This document shows, one piece after another, positions 15,851 through 23,344 of a stretch of 64,000 nucleotides of DNA. Positions within the stretch are counted from its first letter, which is position 1. Every line of letters starts with the position of its first letter. The notes below the pieces were generated by a model, which was given only the letters and a program-made list of their open reading frames with translations, had not been told where the DNA came from and searched no databases. The DNA is from Longimicrobiales bacterium (lineage in GTDB: Bacteria; Gemmatimonadota; Gemmatimonadetes; Longimicrobiales; Gaopeijiaceae), in the NCBI GenBank assembly GCA_028284495.1, contig JANQRP010000028.1, forward strand, positions 62,001 to 126,000. The letters are read 5' to 3'. The translations under genes and the position numbers were made by a program.

Positions 15851-18514
15851 TCAGCCGTCGCCTGCGAGCGTCCGCTGCGGGTCGGTCCGCGTCGCCCGCA
15901 CCGCCGGCACCCAGGCCGCAGCCGCGGCCACCACCGACAGGAGCACGGCCACCGCGAGGTAGGTCGCGGCGTCGATGCGCGCCACGCCGAACAGGAACGC
16001 GTCCAGGCTGCGTGTCGCGAAGACGGCGGCGACGACGCCAAGCCCGAGCCCGACGGCGGTGACCTTGAGACCGTCGGTCACGACCATCCGCTGAACGGAC
16101 GACCGATCGGCTCCGAGGGCCATGCGCACTGCGATCTCTCGCGCCCGCCCGCTCACGCTGAACGAGAGCACCCCATACACCCCGACCCCCGCCAGCACCG
16201 TCGCCAACGCACTGAACACGCCGAGGAGCGTCGTCCCGAACCGCGCCTGGGCCGTCAGACTTCCGAGCGACGTCGACATCGGGACCAGATTCAGCGGCGC
16301 GATGTCGGGGTCGAAGGTCCCGACCGTCTCGGCGACGGCCTGTCCGAGCTCGGCCGGGTCACCCGTCGTCCGCACCACGATCTCGACGTTGGCCCCGTCG
16401 CCCGTGAAGGGCACCCAGACGTCCGGATCGGTCGCACCCTCCACCAGGTCGGTGGTCAGGTCCCGCCACCGCACGTCCTCGGCGACACCCACGACCGTCA
16501 GCTGCGGCCCGTTCTCCGGGTCGAACACGTAGAGGCTCCGACCGACCGGATCGTCCGTCCCGAAGTGCCGCGTGGCGAACGCCCGGGAGACGATGGCCGC
16601 CGCACGCGACTCGACGTCCGACGGCTCGAAGGCCCGCCCCGAGGCGACGTCGGCGCCTACCGTCTCGAACCACCCCGGCGACACCTCGTGGTAGTAGAAC
16701 CGGATGCGGTCGTCGGTCCCGCCCCCGGCGTTGGTCCAGACGTAGGCGGCACTGCTCCCGCCGTAGAGCGGCGCGGCGTCCGGCCCCGAGGTCACCGCCT
16801 CGACGCCGGGCAGCGCGGCGATGCGCGACTCCAGGTCGCGGAGCCCGGCCAGCCGCGTCGCCTCGTCCGGGTATCCGTCCGGCGGCAACTGGATGGAGAA
16901 GGACAGCAGTTGCTCGTAGTCGAACCCCGGATCGACCGCCAACTGCGCCCGAAGACTCCGCTCCATGAGGCCCGCCCCGACCAGCAGCATGAGCGCCAGG
17001 CCGACCTCCGCCGCCACCAGCGCGCTCCCCACCCGACCGCTCCCGAGCGTCCGACCCCCCTCCCCCCGCAGCCCTCGTGCGAGGTCCGGCTGACGATCCA
17101 GGACCTGAGGCACTACGCCCACCCCGACCGCGACGAGCGCCATGAGGCCGAGCACCCCGACGAACACTGTCGCGTCCGGCTCGAGCACCGCATAGCTCGG
17201 CAGCAGATAAGCAGGGATCACGTCCGACAGGAGGCGCACGCCGACGATCCCGACGAGCACGCCGCCGACCGCTCCGCCGGCCGCCAGCACGAGACTCTCG
17301 ACCAGCGAGTGGCGGAGCATCGTTGCATGGCCGGCGCCGAGCGCCCTGCGCATCAGCGTCTCCGATCGCCGGGACTCCGCTCGCACGAGCATGAGGTTGG
17401 TGACGTTGGCCGTCGCGATCGCGAGCAGGAGGCCGGTCGCGCCGAGCAGCACCCAGAGCAGCGTCCGGGTACTCCCCAGGTAGAGCTGGCGCATCGGCGT
17501 GACGAGCGCGATTCGATCCTGATTGGTGTCCGGATACTCGGTCTGGAGTCGAGCGGTGACCGCGTCCATGTCGCGCGTCGCGGCGTCCACCGTGACGCCG
17601 GGCGCGAGCCGCGCGAGCGCGTTCAGCCAGCGCCCGCCCCGCGACTCCATCCCGTCCACCCCGACGATCGCGACCAGCGGGAGCCAGTACTCCGACCCGA
17701 GGTTGGATCCGCCGAAGTCGTCGGGGAGTACTCCGATCACGGTGAACGGCGCATCGTTGAGCACGATCGAGGCGCCCACGAGTGCCTCGTCCCGGCCGTA
17801 CCTCCGTTCCCAGAGCGTTTCGCTGATCACCACCGGCCGCGACGCGTCGGTCGCGAATTCGTCGACCGAGAAGGTGCGGCCGCGGATCGGCGAAACCCGG
17901 AGCAGATCGAAGTACCCCTCGTCGACCATCTGCCCGAGGAGGCGCTCGGCGGGTGCGTCGGCGCCGGTCAGCGTGGCAGAGTGGCCGCCCACCGCCGACA
18001 CTCCCTCGAAGCTCCGGCTGAGCTCGCCCCAGTCGCGGATCTCGGGTGGCGACCCGCCACGGACCTGCGGTCCTTCGGGCGCGTCGAACGCGCCCTGGAG
18101 AAACACGAGCTCGTCCGCGTCCTCGAAGGGCAGCGCGGTGAGCATGGTGGCGTTGACCACCGTGAAGATCGCCGCCACCGACCCGATCCCGAGTGCCAGC
18201 GTGCCCGCGACCACCAGTGCGAACCCCGGGCGCCGGGCGAACCCGCGCACCGCGATCCTGAAGTCCCGTACCAGCGAACCGATCCCCATCTTCCACCCCC
18301 GTTCCCGTTCCCGTTCGCGTCTCACGCGGCGGACCTCCGCTTCGATCCGCTCGACGTCTCCGAACCTCGCCTCCGCCCGCTTCCTCGCTTCCGTCTCGCT
18401 CAACCCCGACGCGACCAGCTCGCGCGTGCGCTCCTCGAGGTAGAACCGGATCTCGTCGCGGACCTCCTCGTCCGCGTCCCCTGCCGGGCCGCCCGGCGGA
18501 AAGTCACGCCTCAC
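15851..18514 (-). CDS. ADOP-family FtsX/MacB-type ABC permease (2)
   Basis: An 887-residue permease with the same architecture as the downstream copy: a charged prefix domain (EVRDEIRFYLEERTRELVASG, RFGDVERIEAEV), a first helix near residues 98-122 with LALGIGSVAAIFTVVNATML, two MacB-type periplasmic domains and two FtsX blocks, ending in PAVRATRTDPQRTLA. The start is GTG and overlaps the stop of its PadR gene by 11 bases. It lies 132 bases upstream of the next PadR gene, a gap holding that gene's promoter, so the two permease units are probably transcribed separately. No ATPase gene is adjacent. Substrate unknown. Confidence 0.88.
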   Translation of the reverse strand: MRRDFPPGGPAGDADEEVRDEIRFYLEERTRELVASGLSETEARKRAEARFGDVERIEAEVRRVRRERERERGWKMGIGSLVRDFRIAVRGFARRPGFALVVAGTLALGIGSVAAIFTVVNATMLTALPFEDADELVFLQGAFDAPEGPQVRGGSPPEIRDWGELSRSFEGVSAVGGHSATLTGADAPAERLLGQMVDEGYFDLLRVSPIRGRTFSVDEFATDASRPVVISETLWERRYGRDEALVGASIVLNDAPFTVIGVLPDDFGGSNLGSEYWLPLVAIVGVDGMESRGGRWLNALARLAPGVTVDAATRDMDAVTARLQTEYPDTNQDRIALVTPMRQLYLGSTRTLLWVLLGATGLLLAIATANVTNLMLVRAESRRSETLMRRALGAGHATMLRHSLVESLVLAAGGAVGGVLVGIVGVRLLSDVIPAYLLPSYAVLEPDATVFVGVLGLMALVAVGVGVVPQVLDRQPDLARGLRGEGGRTLGSGRVGSALVAAEVGLALMLLVGAGLMERSLRAQLAVDPGFDYEQLLSFSIQLPPDGYPDEATRLAGLRDLESRIAALPGVEAVTSGPDAAPLYGGSSAAYVWTNAGGGTDDRIRFYYHEVSPGWFETVGADVASGRAFEPSDVESRAAAIVSRAFATRHFGTDDPVGRSLYVFDPENGPQLTVVGVAEDVRWRDLTTDLVEGATDPDVWVPFTGDGANVEIVVRTTGDPAELGQAVAETVGTFDPDIAPLNLVPMSTSLGSLTAQARFGTTLLGVFSALATVLAGVGVYGVLSFSVSGRAREIAVRMALGADRSSVQRMVVTDGLKVTAVGLGLGVVAAVFATRSLDAFLFGVARIDAATYLAVAVLLSVVAAAAAWVPAVRATRTDPQRTLAGDG

Positions 18515-18848
18515 TCGGACGCCCCGCTCCGTCGAGCACTGCCTGGACCGCCGTCGAGTAGTCCCTCCACCGATCGGATTCCGCGGCGAGATGCGTCGTC
18601 CCCGCGGCCGTCAGCGCATAGAACTTGGCGCGCCGATTCGTGTCGGTCCGGCCCCATTCCGCCTCCAGCAGGCCGCGCTTCTCGAGCCGGTGCAGCGCCG
18701 GATAGAGCGCGCCCTCCTCCACGTCCAGCACGCCCGAACTCGTCTCGCGGATCGCGCGTCCGATGGCGTAGCCGTGGAGCGGCTCCGCACCCAGCGTGCG
18801 TAGAATCAGGAGGTCCAGGGTCCCGGTGAAGAGATCGCTTCCGCTCAT
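18504..18848 (-). CDS. PadR-family transcriptional regulator (2)
   Basis: A 114-residue winged-helix regulator, closely similar in layout to the PadR at 15377: LDLLILRTLGAEPLHGYAIG, VEEGALYPALHRLEKRGLLEAEW and NRRAKFYALTAAG. It overlaps the permease gene it precedes by 11 bases, which implies coupled translation and a repressor-target pair. GGAAGG lies four bases before the ATG. A good promoter with an inverted repeat across the -10 lies about 75 bases upstream, consistent with autoregulation. The inducing ligand is unknown. Confidence 0.9.
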   Translation of the reverse strand: MSGSDLFTGTLDLLILRTLGAEPLHGYAIGRAIRETSSGVLDVEEGALYPALHRLEKRGLLEAEWGRTDTNRRAKFYALTAAGTTHLAAESDRWRDYSTAVQAVLDGAGRPSEA

Positions 18849-18922
18849 CGCACCTTCCGTCGTGGTGGTCGCGCCCGCGCCACAGGAAGGAGAACCGGCG
18901 GACGTCGCTTACCTTGTCGACT

Positions 18923-18938
18923 TAGGTATACGCGCCTA
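18923..18938. promoter_or_regulatory. Candidate operator at the padR 2 promoter
   Basis: TAGG (18923-18926) and CCTA (18935-18938) form an inverted repeat with an eight-base centre that covers the -10 element. An overlapping AGGT/ACCT pair (18924-18927 and 18940-18943) adds a second possible symmetry. PadR binding here would block the promoter. Confidence 0.4.
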
Positions 18939-18953
18939 CACCTGACTGGTCAA
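18925..18953 (-). promoter_or_regulatory. Promoter of the padR-permease operon 2
   Basis: On the minus strand TTGACC (18948-18953) and TATACC (18925-18930) are 17 bases apart. This is one of the best primary-sigma matches in the window. Transcription would start near 18918, giving a leader of about 70 bases. Confidence 0.6.
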
Positions 18954-19104
18954 GGGGTACGTTCGGCGGCCTCGCCCGACGAGCGTCGTCATCGTCCGGA
19001 TCCGGGACTCCCCGTTCGCAGGCGGACACTTCGAGGCTCGCCGACGCCGGCACTCGATTCCTGCATCCCATTGCCTGCAAGCGTTTTACGGAATTTCTGA
19101 CACT

Positions 19105-19121
19105 CTGGCACGACCCTTTCG
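19105..19121 (+). promoter_or_regulatory. Sigma-54-like promoter of the tolC operon
   Basis: CTGGCACGACCCTTTCG matches the -24 element TGGCAC exactly, followed after five bases by TTTC where the consensus -12 element is TTGC. Transcription would begin near 19132. A gene for an NtrC-type activator lies at 24674-26032 in the same island. The imperfect -12 element lowers confidence. Confidence 0.5.
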
Positions 19122-19170
19122 TAAGGAAGAGGGGCACGGGATGGAGCGCGGGGCGGAGGTGGCAGCGTCA

Positions 19171-19194
19171 ATGGCGTACAGAATGGCGTACAGA
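19171..19194 (+). repeat. Tandem duplication of 12 bases in the tolC 5' region
   Basis: ATGGCGTACAGA occurs twice back to back. If translated it encodes MAYRMAYR and offers two alternative ATG starts ahead of the preferred GTG at 19207. Confidence 0.9.
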
Positions 19195-19206
19195 ACGGGA
19201 GACTCG

Positions 19207-20769
19207 GTGAAAGCAACGTCGTACCTCGCCGCCGCACTCGCGGCGCTCGTCGGATCGGCCCCCGGCCTCGCGGCACAGGAAGTGGGCGACGACCTCACCC
19301 TGGAGCGCGCGGTCAGCCTCGCGCGGGGCAACAACCCCGGCTACCTCTCGCAGGCCAACGATTCCGATGCGGCGGCGTGGCAGGTGCGCGAGGCCTGGGG
19401 AGGGCTCCTCCCCTCTGTATCGGCCGGCGCCGGCGCCGCGTACACCGAGGCCGGTGTCCAGCGGATCGGGACGCTCGACTTCGGTGCGCAGAGCACCGAC
19501 TACCTGTCCTCGTCCTACAACCTCAGCGTCAACTGGGCGCTGAACGGTTCGACGCTGTACGGGATCGCGAACGCCCGGGCCAACGCCCGCGCCACAGATG
19601 CCGGCATCGAGGCCGCCGCATTCAACCTCCGCACGACCGTCACGGCGCAGTACACCGCGGCGCTCGCCGCGCGTGACGCCGAGGCGGTCGCGCGAGACAC
19701 GTACGAGCGGGCCCAGCAGAACCTCCGCATCGTCGAGACCCGTGTGCAGACCGGGTTCGCGGCCGGCACCGAGGCCACCCAGGCCGAGGTCGTGCTCGGC
19801 CGGGCGGAGGTGGCGCTCGTGCGCGCCGAGCGGGCCCGCCGGGCGTCGATCGCGCGGCTCTCGGAGCAGATCGGCGTGGCCCTCGAGAACGACGTCGAGC
19901 TGGTGGACGAGCTGGACGTGTTCGAGCCGATGTGGGACGCCGACCAGCTGCTCGAGACGGCTCTCCGCGCGCACCCGTCGCTCAACTCCTTCGAGGCCCG
20001 CGTGGCCGCGAGCGGCGCGTCGCTCCGACAGGCGCAGAGTTCCTACCTCCCCTCGATCAGCCTCTCCACCGGATGGTCGGGCAACGCGCTCGAGGCCCGG
20101 AATCAGGACTTCATCCTGAGCCAGGCGCAGGACCGCGCCGCGGCAAGCGTGCAGCGCTGCGAGCAGCTCAACGCCCTCGACGCCGGCCTGCCCGGCGGCT
20201 ACCCCGGATGGGAGCCGGCGGACTGCAGCCAGGCGGCCTTCACCCCCGAGATGGGTCAGGCCGCGCTGGATGCCAACTCCGTCTTCCCCTTCGACTACAA
20301 CCGGATTCCCGTCACCGTCCGCCTGAACGTGTCGATCCCGATCTTCCAGGGCTTCACGCGTCAGCGGCAGGTCGAGCAGGCCTCTGCAGCCCGGCGGGAC
20401 GCTCAGAACTCGTTCCGGGCCGAGGAACTCCGGATCCGGACGGCCGTGCATCAGGCCCATGCCGATCTGGACGCGGCGTGGCGGAGCATCGGCATCGAGG
20501 AGCGGAACCTCGAGCTCGCCAACACGCAGCTCGAGCAGGCCCGCCAGCGCTATCAGGTCGGGAACACCTCGATCATCGAGCTGATGGACGCCGAGACGTC
20601 CCTCTCGACCGCGCAGCGGGATCATCTGAACGCGATCTACTCATTTCACCAGGCACTCGTGGCTCTCGAAGCCGCGACCGGTCAGTCCCTTCGTCCCTCG
20701 ACGGGTGGGGTGGACGAGGATGGGAACGGGGCGGAGGGACGACCGGACGCCATGCTGAGCAACGGCTAG
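19207..20769 (+). CDS. TolC-family outer-membrane efflux channel
   Basis: A 520-residue TolC-like protein that should trimerise into an outer-membrane channel with a periplasmic alpha-barrel. From the GTG at 19207 the first 23 residues form a clean signal peptide ending GLAA; GGGAG lies upstream. In-frame ATGs at 19141, 19171 and 19183 would add up to 22 residues; the first leaves almost no leader after the proposed sigma-54 start site. Two repeats of the outer-membrane efflux domain are visible, with ANARANARATDAGIEAA helices, SLSTGWSGNAL and the late GNTSIIELMDAETSLSTAQ. It is the first gene of an operon with the adaptor and ATPase. Confidence 0.88.
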   Translation: MKATSYLAAALAALVGSAPGLAAQEVGDDLTLERAVSLARGNNPGYLSQANDSDAAAWQVREAWGGLLPSVSAGAGAAYTEAGVQRIGTLDFGAQSTDYLSSSYNLSVNWALNGSTLYGIANARANARATDAGIEAAAFNLRTTVTAQYTAALAARDAEAVARDTYERAQQNLRIVETRVQTGFAAGTEATQAEVVLGRAEVALVRAERARRASIARLSEQIGVALENDVELVDELDVFEPMWDADQLLETALRAHPSLNSFEARVAASGASLRQAQSSYLPSISLSTGWSGNALEARNQDFILSQAQDRAAASVQRCEQLNALDAGLPGGYPGWEPADCSQAAFTPEMGQAALDANSVFPFDYNRIPVTVRLNVSIPIFQGFTRQRQVEQASAARRDAQNSFRAEELRIRTAVHQAHADLDAAWRSIGIEERNLELANTQLEQARQRYQVGNTSIIELMDAETSLSTAQRDHLNAIYSFHQALVALEAATGQSLRPSTGGVDEDGNGAEGRPDAMLSNG

Positions 20770-20775
20770 ACCACC

Positions 20776-22038
20776 ATGGACATCATTCGCGATACGAAGC
20801 CGGCCAAGCGCAAGCGGACCGCCTGGGTGGTCGGAGGCGTGGCCGGGATGGGGGCGCTCGCGCTCGTCGTCTGGAACCTGCCGACGGCCGTGCCGGCAGT
20901 GGACCGCGCCGTCGCGTGGACCGACACGGTCGAGTTCGGCACGATGGTTCGGCAGATCCGCGGACCGGGGACGCTGGTGCCCGAGCAGGCACGGCTCATC
21001 ACGGCGGTCACCAACGGGCGCGTCGAGGAGATCGCGCTCCTTCCGGGCGCATCGGTCCAGGCCGGCGACGTGATCCTGCGCATGAGCAATCCGGACGTGG
21101 ACGTCCAGCTGCTGCAGGCCCAGACCCAGCTCTCGCAGGCTCAGTCGGACCTCCTCCAGCTCCGGGCCGCTCTGAGTACGCAGGAACTCCAGCAACGGCA
21201 AGCCCTGGCGGTCGTGCGCGCCTCGGAGGCGCAGGCGCGACGCGAGTACGAGACGAACCAGCGCCTCTACGACACCAATCCCGACCTCGTCGCGCGGGCC
21301 GAGCTGGAGCGGACGCGGGACGCGTGGGAGTCGCTCGTGGCGCAGGTCGACCTGGAGGAGCAGCGGCTCGCGCTCACGCAGTCGACGCAGGAGGACCAGA
21401 TCGCGTCCCAGGAGTTGCAGATCGAGCGCCTGGAGGCCACCGTCGCGTTCAATCGTGACCGGCTCGAGTCCTTGACGGTGCAGGCCCCGAGTTCAGGACT
21501 GCTCGCGCCACTCGCGACACCGCTGCAGGTCGGACAGTACGTCACGTCGGGGCAGCAGATCGCCCGGATCGTGGTCCCGGACCGGCTCAAGGCGGAGATC
21601 CGGATCACGCAGACGCAGATCCAGGAGATCTCGCCGGGGCAGCGCGCGCTCATCGACACGCGCTCGGACACCATCGAGGGGGAGGTGACGCGAATCGATC
21701 CCGCCGTGCAGGGCGGAACCGTGACCATCGACGTGTCGCTGGTCGGTCCCCTGCCGCCCAGCGCCCGCGCCGATCTGAGCGTGGACGGCAACGTCATCAT
21801 CGAGCAGCTCGATGACGTCATCCACATGGGCCGCCCTCAGTTCGGCCAGGCCAATCAGCAGGTGAGCGTCTTCCGGGTCACCGACGACGGAAACTTCGCG
21901 GAGCGCGTCACCGTAGTGCTCGGAGCGAGTTCGGTGAACGACATACAGGTGGTCTCTGGCCTGCAACCCGGAGACGTGGTGATACTGTCTGACATGTCAC
22001 AGTGGGACCGTTTCGATCGGGTGCGCCTGCGAGACTGA
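20776..22038 (+). CDS. HlyD/MacA-family periplasmic adaptor
   Basis: A 420-residue membrane-fusion protein that would bridge an inner-membrane permease and the TolC channel. One N-terminal helix (about residues 17-34) anchors it. A beta-barrel and lipoyl-like half (GTLVPEQARLITAVTNGRVEEI, GASVQAGDVILRM) leads into a glutamine-rich alpha-hairpin of roughly 120 residues, then the returning lipoyl half (VQAPSSGLLAPLATPLQVGQYV) and barrel domains ending in GLQPGDVVI. It starts six bases after the tolC stop. The adaptor is typical of MacAB-like systems, but no permease gene lies beside it. Confidence 0.88.
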   Translation: MDIIRDTKPAKRKRTAWVVGGVAGMGALALVVWNLPTAVPAVDRAVAWTDTVEFGTMVRQIRGPGTLVPEQARLITAVTNGRVEEIALLPGASVQAGDVILRMSNPDVDVQLLQAQTQLSQAQSDLLQLRAALSTQELQQRQALAVVRASEAQARREYETNQRLYDTNPDLVARAELERTRDAWESLVAQVDLEEQRLALTQSTQEDQIASQELQIERLEATVAFNRDRLESLTVQAPSSGLLAPLATPLQVGQYVTSGQQIARIVVPDRLKAEIRITQTQIQEISPGQRALIDTRSDTIEGEVTRIDPAVQGGTVTIDVSLVGPLPPSARADLSVDGNVIIEQLDDVIHMGRPQFGQANQQVSVFRVTDDGNFAERVTVVLGASSVNDIQVVSGLQPGDVVILSDMSQWDRFDRVRLRD

Positions 22039-22066
22039 CCGAATCGACAGGAAGACAATCTGGATT

Positions 22067-22113
22067 GAGGCCGCCGCGACGGCGGTCTCCGAACGCCGAC
22101 GAGAGTCGGCCTC
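22067..22113 (+). other. Two tandem RNA hairpins between adaptor and ATPase genes
   Basis: Within a 96-base spacer, 22067-22075 pairs with 22081-22089 (nine pairs, one wobble) and 22095-22100 pairs with 22105-22110 around a GAGA tetraloop. An alternative stem, GAGGCC (22067-22072) with GGCCTC (22108-22113), would enclose the whole region. Attenuation, processing or message stabilisation are possible roles. Confidence 0.45.
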
Positions 22114-22134
22114 GACGATACTGGGAGACTCGGG

Positions 22135-22893
22135 ATGACGACGGAAGCGGACGGAAACTCTCTGATCCACCTGTACGAGCTGGGGAAGGTCTTCTACACC
22201 GAGGAGGTCGAGACGCACGCGCTCAGCGGCATCAACCTCGACATCCGCAGCGGAGAGTTCGTGTCGATCGCCGGCCCGTCGGGCTGCGGCAAGACGACCC
22301 TCCTCTCGATCCTCGGACTCCTCGACTCTCCGACCTCGGGCCGCTACCTGCTCGACGACGAGCCGGTGGAGAACCTGAGCGCAGCCCAGCGGGCGCGGAT
22401 CCGGAACGAGGCCATCGGCTTCATCTTCCAGGCGTTCAATCTGATCGGTGACCTCACCGTCTACGAGAACGTCGAGCTGCCGCTCACGTACCGCGGCATG
22501 GGCGCGAGCGATCGCAAGCAGCGGGTCCAGGCGGCGCTGGAGCGTGTCGGGATGGCGCACCGGATGAACCACTACCCGAGCCAGCTTTCGGGTGGTCAGC
22601 AGCAGCGCGTGGCCGTGTCCCGCGCCATCGTCGGTAAGCCACTGATCCTGCTCGCCGACGAGCCCACGGGTAACCTCGACTCCAAGAACGGCAACGCCGT
22701 CATGGATCTCCTTCGCGAGCTCCACGACGAGGGCGCCACGATCTGCATGGTGACTCACGATCCGCGGTACGCGGACGTGGCGGACCGGTCGATCCACCTC
22801 TTCGACGGACACATCGTGAGCGAGGACGACGCCGTCCGCGCCCACGAGCTGGAAGAGGCCGGCTTCGACCTCCACGAGCACGGCTCGGCCTGA
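22135..22893 (+). CDS. MacB/LolD-type ABC transporter ATPase (1)
   Basis: A 252-residue ATP-binding subunit. Walker A GPSGCGKTT is at residues 47-55, the Q-loop in FIFQAFNLI, the signature LSGGQQQRV from residue 151, Walker B LILLADE at 170-176 and the switch histidine in VTHD. The sequence is closest to the ATPases of FtsX-type exporters (MacB, LolD). It lies 96 bases after the adaptor gene but has no permease gene next to it; candidates are the ADOP permeases in this island. A short acidic C-terminal extension follows the ATPase core. Confidence 0.9.
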   Translation: MTTEADGNSLIHLYELGKVFYTEEVETHALSGINLDIRSGEFVSIAGPSGCGKTTLLSILGLLDSPTSGRYLLDDEPVENLSAAQRARIRNEAIGFIFQAFNLIGDLTVYENVELPLTYRGMGASDRKQRVQAALERVGMAHRMNHYPSQLSGGQQQRVAVSRAIVGKPLILLADEPTGNLDSKNGNAVMDLLRELHDEGATICMVTHDPRYADVADRSIHLFDGHIVSEDDAVRAHELEEAGFDLHEHGSA

Positions 22894-22942
22894 CCGCCGG
22901 GTACGCCCGGCCACGACAGTTCGGGCTCCAGCGGTAGATCCG

Positions 22943-23344
22943 ATGGAATCGACGCTCGCGCTCGCGCTCGTGGGAGGTGGGCTGACGCTCGTCGTCGGCG
23001 TCTGCACCGCTCTCCTCATGCGGCGGCGTGCGCGGCTTCGCAGGCGGCCCCGCGTCGTGGAGGCACCCAACTCGCACTACCAGTCGCGCGGAGTCCAGAA
23101 CCTCGTGGACCAGGAGCGGTGGGAGGGGATCCGCATCGATCGACTGCACGAGATCAACGCGGAAGAGGTCCGCGCGCTGCTCGCCCGGATTCGGGAGAAC
23201 GGCGTGCGGGGCCTCTCCCCCTCCGATCGGGCCTTCCTCGATCGGATGGTCACGGCCGTGGGGACGGTCGGTCCCGAGAAGCCGCCTCGCGCGGAGTTCG
23301 GGCTGGCCCCTGGCCCGGTCAATCCTCCGCCGCAGCCGGGATGA
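22943..23344 (+). CDS. Small single-pass membrane protein with rhomboid-tail-like domain
   Basis: A 133-residue protein with one N-terminal helix (about residues 4-26), a basic stop-transfer segment, and a soluble region RIDRLHEINAEEVRALLARIRENGVRGLSPSDRAFLDRM. That pattern resembles the short helical domain found at the C-terminus of some rhomboid-family proteins, but no rhomboid protease domain is present. The tail is proline-rich. It is the last gene of the tolC-adaptor-ATPase operon and overlaps the convergent kinase gene by 26 bases. Function unknown; an accessory role in export is possible from position only. Confidence 0.65.
   Translation: MESTLALALVGGGLTLVVGVCTALLMRRRARLRRRPRVVEAPNSHYQSRGVQNLVDQERWEGIRIDRLHEINAEEVRALLARIRENGVRGLSPSDRAFLDRMVTAVGTVGPEKPPRAEFGLAPGPVNPPPQPG

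Larger units (their letters stand above)
18849..19104. other. Divergent intergenic region between padR 2 and the tolC operon
   Basis: Together with the sigma-54-like element and the tolC leader this forms about 360 bases without a convincing gene. It holds the padR promoter at 18925-18953 and, nearer tolC, a repeated CCTGCA (about 19058-19079). Enhancer sites for the NtrC-type regulator would be expected here, but I cannot point to a definite pair. Confidence 0.5.

Noticed and set aside
15551..18829. A 1092-codon plus-strand frame opposite permease 2.
   Set aside because: Its composition is dominated by Arg, His, Pro and Asp and it mirrors the permease codons; no domain is visible.
18922..19137. 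A 71-codon minus-strand frame upstream of tolC.
   Set aside because: It has no ribosome binding site or family likeness and covers the promoter elements of both neighbouring operons.
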